Below, in pieces: positions 33,711-41,736 of a DNA stretch of 64,000 bases. Numbering within the stretch: the stretch's first letter is position 1; each line of letters begins with the position of its first letter. The notes under the pieces were generated by a model. That model had not been told where the DNA came from and did not search any database. It saw nothing but the letters and a program-made list of their open reading frames with translations. This stretch comes from Nitrosococcus wardiae (GTDB taxonomy: Bacteria; Pseudomonadota; Gammaproteobacteria; Nitrosococcales; Nitrosococcaceae): assembly GCF_004421105.1 (NCBI RefSeq), contig NZ_CP038033.1, positions 2,747,659-2,811,658 on the forward strand. Reading direction: 5' to 3'. The translations under genes were made by a program, and so were the position numbers.

Positions 33711-35366
33711 ATGCCGAATACCAAATTTTCCAGCCTGACCCCTACTATGTTCCTCCAGACTTTTGTGATTGAGTTGATGCAGGCCTTTGAGCAGGTCAGC
33801 AAAGATGGCCGAGAATCGCTCATTGAGCGTATTGGCCATAGTGCCGGGCGTTTTTTCGAGGAAGCTTATCGGGAGCAATATGGAAAAAAGGAGCCGCTTG
33901 ATCGGGAATCTTATGCGGATCTGATTATTGGCTTAAAAAATAAGATTGGGGGTAACTTTTCCCTTGCTTCCAGTGATCAACAGAGGGTAAGGGTCGTCAA
34001 TACCCGGTGCCCCTTCGGCAAAGGCGTGAAGAATTTTCCGGAACTTTGTCGCATGACCTCTAGCGTTTTTGGCGGTATTGCTGCCCGTAATTTTGGTTAT
34101 GCCAAGGTTGAAATCAAACAATGCATCGCCCTCCAGGGGACAGGCTGTGATGTCTGTGTTTATACCCATCCCGAGGCTGCCCAAGACCATGAGGGAATCG
34201 AATATCATCGTCCTCCCTTTTTCCCCGAAGGGAAGCAGGAAATTAGCGCTCTCCAAGCCCGTATAGAAGAGAGGATGCATCAGATCTGGTATCAGATGGG
34301 GAGTTGGCAATCGGCGAAGAAACGCCGAAAACGTCCCCTCATCGTGGCCCAATCTCCAGCGATGCAAAAGGTGTTGCAAGCAATAGAGACCATTTCTCCC
34401 ACGCCCGTCACTGTCCTCCTCGAAGGGGAGACGGGGGTAGGCAAAGAGCTGGTCGCCCGAGCTATTCATGCCATGAGCACCCGTTGCAACCACCCCTTTG
34501 TGGCGGTCAATTGTGGGGCGATACCTGAAAGTTTGATTGAAAGTGCTTTATTTGGTCACGAGCGCGGAGCATTTACCGGGGCAGTGGAAGTACACCAGGG
34601 TTTCTTTGAGAGAGCAGAAGGGGGGACTTTATTCCTGGATGAGGTGGACTCTTTATCGCCTGCCGCCCAAACCCGCTTATTGCGTGTCCTCCAAGAAAGC
34701 GAGTTGGAACGAGTAGGGGGACAACGTACCTTGGCGGTGGATGTTCGTATTATTACCGCGACCAATTGCAATTTAGAGAACCTAGTGCGTACCGGACAAT
34801 TTCGTAAAGATCTTTATTACCGGATTAATGTGGTCGGCCTGGTTATTCCACCGCTACGGGAGCGCCCTGAAGATTTGCCCCCCTTAATTCAACTAATCCT
34901 GGACCGCCTTAATAAAAAATACAATAAACAAGTGGATACGGTCAGCATGGCGGTGATGGCGAAGTTACGGGGTTATGACTGGCCGGGCAATGTCCGTGAA
35001 CTGGAAAATGTCTTGGAGCGGAGTTTGTTGTTTACTCAAGGCTATGAGCTAGCCACCATAGATTTGAAGGAAGCGGCGACCGAATCATTCCCTCGCCATT
35101 GGAAAGAAATCAAAAAACAGGCGGTTGCCCAGGCGGAACGGGGGTTCATCGAGCAAGCGCTAAGGCGTTTTCAGGGAGATATAAAGGAAGTCGCCGCTTC
35201 TATGGAGCTAACCTCAAGGGCAGTGTATATGAAATTACGGGAATATGAACTTGACCCAAGACGCTATCGTACCCTTGTGAAGCCGAAATCAGTTCCCGCC
35301 CTTGAATCGGAAAAGCCTAATAACGGGCAGGTAGTCGGGCAATCGCCTTCAGCTTCCAGGGGGTAG
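33711..35366 (+). CDS. Sigma-54-dependent activator with MetOD1/V4R-like sensor
   Basis: 551 residues from the ATG at 33711 (GAGG upstream). The N-terminal domain (~1-170) carries [38 protein letters not shown] and GTGCDVCVY, resembling the methanogen output domain 1/V4R-type small-molecule sensor, with several Cys that could bind metal. The AAA+ domain (~210-450) has Walker [14 protein letters not shown] (~238), the sigma-54 loop GAFTGA (~286) and Walker [11 protein letters not shown] Fis-type helix-turn-helix ends the protein ([19 protein letters not shown]). Signal and target genes unknown. Its end overlaps the convergent nuclease gene by 50 bases. Confidence 0.92.
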   Translation: MPNTKFSSLTPTMFLQTFVIELMQAFEQVSKDGRESLIERIGHSAGRFFEEAYREQYGKKEPLDRESYADLIIGLKNKIGGNFSLASSDQQRVRVVNTRCPFGKGVKNFPELCRMTSSVFGGIAARNFGYAKVEIKQCIALQGTGCDVCVYTHPEAAQDHEGIEYHRPPFFPEGKQEISALQARIEERMHQIWYQMGSWQSAKKRRKRPLIVAQSPAMQKVLQAIETISPTPVTVLLEGETGVGKELVARAIHAMSTRCNHPFVAVNCGAIPESLIESALFGHERGAFTGAVEVHQGFFERAEGGTLFLDEVDSLSPAAQTRLLRVLQESELERVGGQRTLAVDVRIITATNCNLENLVRTGQFRKDLYYRINVVGLVIPPLRERPEDLPPLIQLILDRLNKKYNKQVDTVSMAVMAKLRGYDWPGNVRELENVLERSLLFTQGYELATIDLKEAATESFPRHWKEIKKQAVAQAERGFIEQALRRFQGDIKEVAASMELTSRAVYMKLREYELDPRRYRTLVKPKSVPALESEKPNNGQVVGQSPSASRG

Positions 35367-36213
35367 GGTCAATAGAGGATTCTAATTTTTCTTCTAAAGT
35401 GTCCTCCAGTTTATGGAAAAAGTCAAAGCCCGTTCGCTCTTCCACTTCATCAACGCTGACCAGGAAACGGTCTAAAGGCTCTTGGCCCCTTACCTGTTGC
35501 GGCACGATAAGAGCAAGTGTTTTCGGCGCTTGTTCCTTTTTGGCAGGGGGCGCCAGGTAGATCTTGTAAAAGGCATCAGGTATTTGCACCCGGTATGAGG
35601 ACTTAAGTCGCTCGATTTCAGGATCGAAGATCGGACCAGTGAACACCCAAACCGTGCCCAACTGCTTGGCGAAATAATCAATTTCTACTTCTTCCAAACG
35701 TTGCCAAAGTTTTTGGTTTAGGTTGGGTTTTTGAGGGGTGATATTGGTCATGAGAAAAGTATCTAACTGGGCGGTTTTACCGTACAGACGGCTGATAGCA
35801 TAATTGGGCGCCATATGGCCGCGGTCGTAGCCACTATGGGTGTAGTCCCCATGGGTGATATGGGTCAAATTGCGCCAGTCGGCACTGAACCGTTGGGGGC
35901 GTTCATGGTAAGGGGCGTTATCGGGGACCGGTTTGAGGGGATAACTGACCCATAGGGGATTGCCCCGGAGGTCCGAATAACCCACCATAAAGCCCTCATT
36001 GCGGAAAATTCGGGTCCAGGTAAAGGGGTGTTTCCAATCATGGGCTTCGGGAATCCCCATGTAGACCATCTGGGGGCGGGCATAATAAAGTTCATAGCCA
36101 TACCAGCCCCCGCTTGCCAGCACCAGCAATAGTAAAGCAAAGGGATGGTGACGCCCTAATTGCCAAAAAATGAGAAAAATATGAAGAGGGTTAATTTTTT
36201 TTTGTTTTGCCAT
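35317..36213 (-). CDS. DNA/RNA non-specific endonuclease (NucA/Nuc1 family)
   Basis: 298 residues from the ATG at 36213. A membrane anchor or uncleaved signal (~26-42, [18 protein letters not shown]) exports it. The nuclease domain has the active-site motif [10 protein letters not shown] (Asp130-His133) and the metal-binding Asn region [20 protein letters not shown]. Cleaves DNA and RNA outside the cytoplasm. Its 5' end (TTTTGCCATTGAA...) is partly repeated at 37940-37978. An upstream in-frame start at 36306 is possible but would hide the signal. Confidence 0.88.
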   Translation of the reverse strand: MAKQKKINPLHIFLIFWQLGRHHPFALLLLVLASGGWYGYELYYARPQMVYMGIPEAHDWKHPFTWTRIFRNEGFMVGYSDLRGNPLWVSYPLKPVPDNAPYHERPQRFSADWRNLTHITHGDYTHSGYDRGHMAPNYAISRLYGKTAQLDTFLMTNITPQKPNLNQKLWQRLEEVEIDYFAKQLGTVWVFTGPIFDPEIERLKSSYRVQIPDAFYKIYLAPPAKKEQAPKTLALIVPQQVRGQEPLDRFLVSVDEVEERTGFDFFHKLEDTLEEKLESSIDPTPWKLKAIARLPARY

Positions 36214-36258
36214 TGAACAATACTTCGGACAGTTTTTGTAACCAATTGATTTAAGGGT

Positions 36259-36450
36259 TTGATGGTGACATTGGATTGCAGCTTCAGCGAGAAAAGCGGC
36301 AAGCACACCTACGGCTTAGATAAATTCTATAACAGTCAGCGCAGCAAGCCGCAGAAGGGCTTGGAGATCTCCACCTTAGCGGTAGTGGATGTGGAGTATA
36401 ACACCGCTTACAACCTTTCTACCCGGCAAACACCGAAACTTGACCCTTCT
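36259..36450 (+). mobile_element. Fragment of a DDE transposase gene
   Basis: Reads LDCSFSEKSGKHTYGLDKFY, then PQKGLEISTLAVVDVEYNTAYNL and STRQTP: an internal piece of an IS4/IS701-like transposase containing the first catalytic Asp region (LDCSF). Neither the start nor the C-terminal half is present, and no inverted ends are visible, so the element is a dead remnant. It marks a decayed patch that runs to about 38 kb. Confidence 0.65.
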
Positions 36451-36578
36451 GAGTTGTTAATTACAGATCACCAGTTACACAGTTATTTGTACACCCCCCA
36501 CTTTTTGCTGGCTTGCGGCAATACCCGATTCATGAGTCACACTTTAATCCCCATTTCTGCATCATCTAGATCTTTCTA

Positions 36579-37080
36579 TCATATGCCCAAGCCAAGCTGT
36601 TTCTTGTACTCGGTGAGGTCTATCGCCTCACCCATCGCGATCTTCTTATGTAGATCCCGTATCGCTCTGGGCGCCACCTTCCTTCGGAGGGTTCCATCTC
36701 TGGTATGCCGTAAAGTCAAATTCAGTAGCGGATAGGATGGCTTCTTGCCTCAAGGAGAGGTAAATATCAGCATCAACTTCTTCATAGAAAGTGGTGAACT
36801 CAACCTTGAGATTGTCTTTTTCTCGGTAGCCGCTCATGAGCGGCATAATCGATATATCCTGATCCATTCCATTCTTTTCTGTGGGTTCGCCTAAGTCGAT
36901 TACTTTGCCCACGTAAACCTTTCTATCATTCATTGTTAACATGACATACTTGTCTCTTTGGAGTGACAAGTTGAGGAGAAGGTTGTCAAGCGGACTATCC
37001 TCAAGTAGCTTCCCAATTACAAATACTTTTGTGTCCCAAGTCCCGAAACGTAGGCGAAAAGTCTTATAGTTGCCCAGATT
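36579..37080 (-). pseudogene. Frameshifted small gene (copy B of the duplicated family)
   Basis: Minus-strand frame from ~37080: NYKTFRLRFGTWDTKVFVIG, EDSPLDNLLLNLSLQRDKYV, MLTMNDRKVYVGKVIDLGEP, DQDISIMPL ... FDFTAYQRWN. Near 36685 the frame shifts; in the next frame it continues TLRRKVAPRAIRDLHKKIAM, GEAIDLTEYKKQLGLGI and stops at 36579. Without the shift the product ends early at 36646. No ATG opens the upstream part. A damaged paralogue lies at 1414-1660. Function unknown; the VYVGKV strand pattern recalls small beta-barrel (Sm-like) proteins, weakly. Confidence 0.6.
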
Positions 37081-37413
37081 TTAATAATAAACGCAGCCAG
37101 AAACGTGAGGGCAGAGAGGATAAAAAAACCAAGCTAGCTTCAGTGCCTCGTCTTCTTCATCCTTTGCTCCCATTGCCATCATCGCATTGGCTAGCTGTTT
37201 GGATACGGCTATATTGACACTAAAACAGCCTGCGGTTAGGGAGTTAGGCAGTTGGTAATGAGAGAGTACGCCCAGAGCAAAACACTCTAACCCCAGCTCA
37301 GCACTTTTGAGGTATAGGTATTGGCCTTCGTATCGGTGTAACTTATAGGAGTGATGGATGTGGCAAGCTAAAAACCCGGCAACGAGGACAGGAAGAATAA
37401 GTAATAAAAGCAT
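37081..37413 (-). CDS. Hypothetical signal-anchored protein, 110 aa
   Basis: An N-terminal hydrophobic segment (LLLLILPVLVAGFLACHI) looks like a signal or anchor. The rest (KLHRYEGQYLYLKSAELGLE, SLTAGCFSVNIAVSKQLANAMMAMG) is not a family I recognise. AGG lies directly before the ATG. It ends exactly where the broken gene copy B begins. It may belong to the same acquired patch. Confidence 0.5.
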   Translation of the reverse strand: MLLLLILPVLVAGFLACHIHHSYKLHRYEGQYLYLKSAELGLECFALGVLSHYQLPNSLTAGCFSVNIAVSKQLANAMMAMGAKDEEDEALKLAWFFYPLCPHVSGCVYY

Positions 37414-37432
37414 CCTGCCCCAGTAGTATTAC

Positions 37433-37624
37433 TTAAGCCCCAACTATAGCCTTTGCCTGTTTGCGGGCTTTTTTGAACTCTTCTGTTTCGCGGACTTCTT
37501 TGGGGTCAATTCTGATTGTGCCCCTGCCCACAACTTTCACTGACTTGTACGACTTATTTACGAGTTCCTTGAGCCGTTTATCATCTTCGTTCGGGCCCAA
37601 CCCTAGTATTTTAAATACTTTCAT
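37433..37624 (-). CDS. Small basic hypothetical protein, 63 aa
   Basis: A poly-G ribosome site (GGGGGGC) precedes the ATG. The product is highly charged: KSYKSVKVVGRGTIRIDPKE then VRETEEFKKARKQAKAIV, predicted as one or two strands followed by a long helix. I do not recognise the family; the layout would suit a small DNA-binding or antitoxin-like protein, but no toxin gene is adjacent. Confidence 0.5.
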   Translation of the reverse strand: MKVFKILGLGPNEDDKRLKELVNKSYKSVKVVGRGTIRIDPKEVRETEEFKKARKQAKAIVGA

Positions 37625-37751
37625 GACGCCCCCCCGCTATCTGAACTGTTGTAGGTAACTGATATTGTAGCTTAACTTATGCTTTCTAATAAAGCTATGG
37701 GGTTGAAAAAGAGGTCTGAGGGCCTCGGCAAAGGTTTATGGGTTTACGGTA

Positions 37752-37838
37752 ATATCCAGCTCATGGGCCTGCATTAGGCTAAATATCAAGTTCCTGATAG
37801 CCCTGCGGAGCACCAGCGGAAAGGAGGGGGTTGTCAAT
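37752..37838. repeat. Dispersed repeat, longest copy
   Basis: Starts ATATCCAGCTCATGGGCCTG and ends AAGGAGGGGGTTGTCAATT. Its two ends match 1648-1690 and its centre (AGGCTAAATATCAAG) matches 2144-2179. The rest of 37625-37989 holds no gene I can support. Confidence 0.5.
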
Positions 37839-37939
37839 TGAACTCTCCTTGATAGGTTGTATCCTATGGGCATTTTGTGGACAAGGATTAGAAGACGCTC
37901 TACACAGTAAGGCATTTTGCAATGGGTATCCACATAATT

Positions 37940-37978
37940 TAATTAACTTTTTTCGTCTTGCCATTGAAAATACCCAGA
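37940..37978 (-). repeat. Partial copy of the nuclease gene's 5' end
   Basis: TTAACTTTTTTCGTCTTGCC followed by ATTGAAAATAC resembles 36190-36222, the start of the nuclease gene (TTTTTTTGTTTTGCCATTGAA). On the minus strand it would encode MARRKKLI, compared with MAKQKKIN. It looks like a stub left by duplication or recombination. Confidence 0.4.
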
Positions 37979-37989
37979 AATTAAGTATC

Positions 37990-39072
37990 TCATGAGGGAA
38001 GGGAGAGAATAAAACGTGCTATTTGGTCCGCGCCATTGGGGCCGGTGCGTTTTCGAGGAGCTAATTTCAGATAAGGGGGCAATAGGGAAATCCAATCGCC
38101 TGCTTCAAATTGGGTTTCGCTCATGGCAAAACCGCCCATCTCTTGCTCTACGAATTGGCCTAGAATCTCCGATTCCCGAAAGCGGGTTCGAGTGACATAG
38201 CCAAAAGGGATACCCGCCCAGTAAGCTTCGGCCAGGGTGCTATAGCCTAATTTCCCCAGTACCAGATCAGCGGCTTGGATGAGGTCGGGATGAAAAAACT
38301 CGGAATGATGGGGCAAAAGCACTAGGTTTTCATGACGCTGCAGACTCTCGCTTACCCCGGGAATGACGAAAAACAGCCCTTGCCAGCTCGCCATTTGTGC
38401 TAAAAAGGGATAGTGCTGAGGGGGGATGCCTCCCATGCTGATCAAAACGACTGAGGCGTCTTGGGGGAGTCCTAATTTGCTCCGGACTGCTTCCTTAGCC
38501 AGTCTGGCTTTCCGGGAAACGGGCTGGGTGGTCAGGTCAACGGAGGTAGGGTGGCATAGGGGCTGTGTCTGAATATGATAATCCACCCCTTCAAATAAGT
38601 CTTTAGTAAAATCAATATGTTTCTGGATTTCAGGAACTTGGTCAAGGTAGCCTTTGTAAATCCAATCCCAGGTAAAGTTTTCAACCAACACCGCCGGTAT
38701 TCCCGTTTCCTTAGCCACTGCGATTCCCAGGGGGGCAATGTCGCAGATGATGAGTCCACATTGACTTTTTTCTATTTGCTGGACAAGTTTAGCCACGAGG
38801 AGAGGGTCGAAAGGGAGAAAATTATCAAGGCGCTCTAGCGTTTGTTTGAGGTCTTCATGTAAAGGTGAGGCCTGTACCAATCCAATATCGGTTAATAGGG
38901 GATGATAGTTGAAATGCGTTGATAGGGAGTCTTGGAAAAACCAGAGGGGAACTTGGGTGTAAATGTCGAATTGGATTTGGGGAGCAATCTCCTGTAGGGC
39001 ATTCATTACCGCACAGGCTCGTGCCCCATGGCCAAAACCGTGAGGAGTAATAAAGTAGGCGATAGTTCTCAT
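37990..39072 (-). CDS. Glycosyltransferase-like protein (GT28/MurG-like fold)
   Basis: 360 residues. The N-terminal Gly-rich loop FITPHGFGHGARACAVMNAL (~8-27) and C-terminal VVLISMGGIPPQHYPFL, LLPHHSEFFHPDLIQAADLV and LGKLGYSTLAEAYWAGIPFG follow the two-domain GT-B plan of nucleotide-sugar transferases, as also seen in the N-terminal part of L-arabinokinase. Donor and acceptor are unknown. It lies 79 bases downstream of the DUF1326 gene on the same strand, possibly an operon. Confidence 0.7.
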   Translation of the reverse strand: MRTIAYFITPHGFGHGARACAVMNALQEIAPQIQFDIYTQVPLWFFQDSLSTHFNYHPLLTDIGLVQASPLHEDLKQTLERLDNFLPFDPLLVAKLVQQIEKSQCGLIICDIAPLGIAVAKETGIPAVLVENFTWDWIYKGYLDQVPEIQKHIDFTKDLFEGVDYHIQTQPLCHPTSVDLTTQPVSRKARLAKEAVRSKLGLPQDASVVLISMGGIPPQHYPFLAQMASWQGLFFVIPGVSESLQRHENLVLLPHHSEFFHPDLIQAADLVLGKLGYSTLAEAYWAGIPFGYVTRTRFRESEILGQFVEQEMGGFAMSETQFEAGDWISLLPPYLKLAPRKRTGPNGADQIARFILSLPS

Positions 39073-39151
39073 CTATAAGGTTAGCGGCAGCCAAAATAAA
39101 TGCGAGCAAAGGGGGCTTCAGGGAATGCACTGTGAGGCTGGGAGGTACTCA

Positions 39152-39760
39152 TCAAGGCTGATAGGTAAAGGGTGAAAAGTAGCCATTCCTATCGGAAATT
39201 TCCCAATTAAAGGTGAAATCCTGATAGGTATATTTTTTTGAGCGGGCCACGACCGCAGGATGGGAAGGGACGACGCACAGGGGGGGGTTGGTAATGGTCG
39301 CCTCTCGACCACTGGTGTCTTCAATGGCTTTAATCTCCGCGGCTGCAATATGGGGGATGACCAGGCTGCGCTTTTTGCCTTCTTCTTTATATTCCATGGG
39401 CACCGTTTTAACCCCCAGCACTTCACCGACAAAGGACATTAAAACCGCTAAGTGGCCGCCGACCTTGCCCCCATAAATGGTGGTCAAAGCCTTCTGCTGT
39501 GCCTGATTGGCGCGTTCATCCAGATACAAGGCAACCTGCCAATTCCCGTCTTTCATATGCCCTGGAGAAAAACAGGCGAGCCCCACGTTGAGGCCCTCTA
39601 GTGGGAGGTCATTAAAGTGTCCCGTATCAATATGCCAAGCAATAAAGAGTTTACAGTCGCCTTCACTCGGGGGATTGAACCATACACAAGGGCAGGCGGT
39701 TTCGCAATTGCACGTCTCAAAATAGGTTCCATTTAGTTGCCAATTGTGCTTTTCAGCCAT
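39152..39760 (-). CDS. DUF1326 protein
   Basis: 202 residues, no signal. The N-terminal motif NGTYFETCNCETACPCVW (~10-27) with three closely spaced Cys pairs is the DUF1326 hallmark and suggests metal or thiol chemistry. Further: WHIDTGHFNDLPLEGLNVGL and GGKVGGHLAVLMSFVGEVLG. DUF1326 is commonly beside DUF2182; here that partner is at 30635-31402. Function unknown. An AGGAGGT precedes the ATG by about 7 bases. Confidence 0.85.
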   Translation of the reverse strand: MAEKHNWQLNGTYFETCNCETACPCVWFNPPSEGDCKLFIAWHIDTGHFNDLPLEGLNVGLACFSPGHMKDGNWQVALYLDERANQAQQKALTTIYGGKVGGHLAVLMSFVGEVLGVKTVPMEYKEEGKKRSLVIPHIAAAEIKAIEDTSGREATITNPPLCVVPSHPAVVARSKKYTYQDFTFNWEISDRNGYFSPFTYQP

Positions 39761-40019
39761 GATGCTGACCTCCTAATGTTACTCAACCCCAAAACATTGC
39801 CTCTCTTTTCTAGCAAGAACCCTTGATAATAGTCTTTTAGCGAGATTAAAAAAAGATCCAGCATAACCGATAACGATCTTTACTCCCTGGCCCTGATTCC
39901 CTGCCGGCCCCCGGGAGGTAAGGCTTTGAGTGGAGGAACACTTTATTTAAGCCTTTATATTTATAGCGGATCTGGCCGATATAGCAGAAGAGTGGATAAC
40001 CAGACCATGAGGCTTAGCA

Positions 40020-41084
40020 GTGGAAATCGTTTTCTTTATTGTGGGTGCTGTATTTGTTGTGTTGGGCGGGCTAGTCATTTGGGATTTTAATAGATTTAAA
40101 CAATCGGCCCTCCGCTCTATCGGACAAATTGTAGGCTATGCGGTTAAACACTCCCATACCCGAAATTCTGGAGCAAGTGAGACCTATGCCCCTGTAGTAC
40201 AGTACCAAGCTTCAGGTCAGCAACATCAATTCACTGCTAGCGTTTCCTCAAGTCATGTGAGGCATTCTATCGGTGATGCAGTGCCCATTCTTGTTCATCG
40301 CCATGATCCCAGCCGGGCACGGCTTGATAGCCGGATGAGCCAAATTTTAGGCGGCGTATTCATCTTCATAGGGGCTGCGGCGATAGCCACCTTCATTTCT
40401 GTTTTTCAAGTTAGCATGCTATCTATTGGGATTGCGGTAGTTGTCATCGCCCTATTGGCCGTTAAACTGCTTGCAAAATTGCAGCGCCATAATATTTACT
40501 CCATGGAAGATATTAAAGCCGCTATAGATAAAATTAAAAAGGCCGACACTAGCATCTCCAATAAAAAAAAGGATTATGTGATCACTGACCCCGGTGCGTT
40601 TAGGCGCCATGTTCAACGGCACAACTCGGTACCGACTTGGGTGCTTGTTATATTGGTTATGATTGGGGTAGGAGTTATTTCAGGTGGAGCTTATCTGGGA
40701 GTTAAGCGCATTAATTTTTTGCAAACTGCCCTAACGACCCAGGGTACAGTGGTGTCCCTTAACAGTAAAACCTCCACCTCAGATGGAAAAACCACCACTA
40801 CCTATTATCCTGTTGTAGAATATTTGCCCCCTAACCAATCTCAATCAATTATTTTTGAGCATGATATTGGCTCCAGCCATCCCCCTTACCGCCGAGGAGA
40901 AAAGGTTGAAGTATTATATTCTGCGAGTAACCCCTCTGAAGCCATTATTAATGAGGGGTGGATGAATTATTTCGGGCCTGGGTTGATGTTAATTGTTGGT
41001 AGTGTTTTTGTCTTAGTCGGCGGAGTGTTACGGGGTCAGAAACGTAAACAAAAGATAGCGCAACACCTGGAACTCGATTTCTAA
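40020..41084 (+). CDS. DUF3592 membrane protein with two repeated units
   Basis: 354 residues starting with GTG. Two similar units, each a membrane helix, an extracytoplasmic beta domain and another helix: first ~1-150 (YAPVVQYQASGQQHQFTASV, VPILVHRHDPSRARL), second ~210-340 (YYPVVEYLPPNQSQSIIFEH, GEKVEVLYSASNPSEAII). This is the DUF3592 pattern. First gene of an operon with lemA and an M48 protease, so it probably works in the same membrane process. Confidence 0.85.
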   Translation: MEIVFFIVGAVFVVLGGLVIWDFNRFKQSALRSIGQIVGYAVKHSHTRNSGASETYAPVVQYQASGQQHQFTASVSSSHVRHSIGDAVPILVHRHDPSRARLDSRMSQILGGVFIFIGAAAIATFISVFQVSMLSIGIAVVVIALLAVKLLAKLQRHNIYSMEDIKAAIDKIKKADTSISNKKKDYVITDPGAFRRHVQRHNSVPTWVLVILVMIGVGVISGGAYLGVKRINFLQTALTTQGTVVSLNSKTSTSDGKTTTTYYPVVEYLPPNQSQSIIFEHDIGSSHPPYRRGEKVEVLYSASNPSEAIINEGWMNYFGPGLMLIVGSVFVLVGGVLRGQKRKQKIAQHLELDF

Positions 41085-41110
41085 TTTACTGTGAATAATA
41101 AGGGCGTTTC

Positions 41111-41710
41111 ATGAGCATTTCAATTATTGTGGCCTTAGTGGCTATTGCGGCAATGATTTTATATATTATTGCCATCTATAATCAGTTGGTGGTTCTTAAA
41201 AACCGCTATAAAAATGCATTTTCACAAATCGAAGTTCAGCTTAAACGCCGCTATGATTTGATCCCTAATCTCGTGGAAACGGCCAAGGGGTATTTGCAAC
41301 ATGAGCGAAAGACCCTAGAGGAAGTCATTGCGGCCAGAAACCAGGCGATGACAGATTTAAAACAAGCCGCTTCTGATCCAGGCAATGGAGAGGCTATTAA
41401 GCAATTATCCAATGCCGAACAATCCCTTACCAGTGCTCTCGGTAGGCTTAATATTGTGGTGGAAGATTATCCCGATCTTAAAGCTAACCAGAATATGATG
41501 CAGCTGAGTGAAGAATTGACCAGCACAGAGAATAGAGTTTCTTTTGCAAGACAAGCATTTAACGATGCGGTTATGAACTATAATACTTATAAACAATCCT
41601 TTCCGCAAAACATATTTGCCGGCATGTTTGGTCACAGCAAGGATTCGTCCCTGTTACAATTTGAAGATAGTCAAGCTATTCAAGCCGTTCCGAAAATTTC
41701 ATTTCAATAA
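41111..41710 (+). CDS. lemA: LemA family protein
   Basis: 199 residues. An N-terminal membrane helix (~3-22) is followed by the helical LemA domain: YNQLVVLKNRYKNAFSQIEV, QLKRRYDLIPNLVETAKGYL, the Glu-rich middle, and ENRVSFARQAFNDAVMNYNT. Length and motifs are typical. LemA proteins are membrane-bound with an external helical bundle and often sit beside M48 proteases, as here. 26 bases separate it from both neighbours. Confidence 0.94.
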   Translation: MSISIIVALVAIAAMILYIIAIYNQLVVLKNRYKNAFSQIEVQLKRRYDLIPNLVETAKGYLQHERKTLEEVIAARNQAMTDLKQAASDPGNGEAIKQLSNAEQSLTSALGRLNIVVEDYPDLKANQNMMQLSEELTSTENRVSFARQAFNDAVMNYNTYKQSFPQNIFAGMFGHSKDSSLLQFEDSQAIQAVPKISFQ

Positions 41711-41736
41711 AGATATTTCAACGGAATGGGGCGCTT

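Noticed and set aside
37736-37933. 65-codon minus-strand frame
   Set aside because: Runs through the dispersed repeat; no ribosome site and no family.
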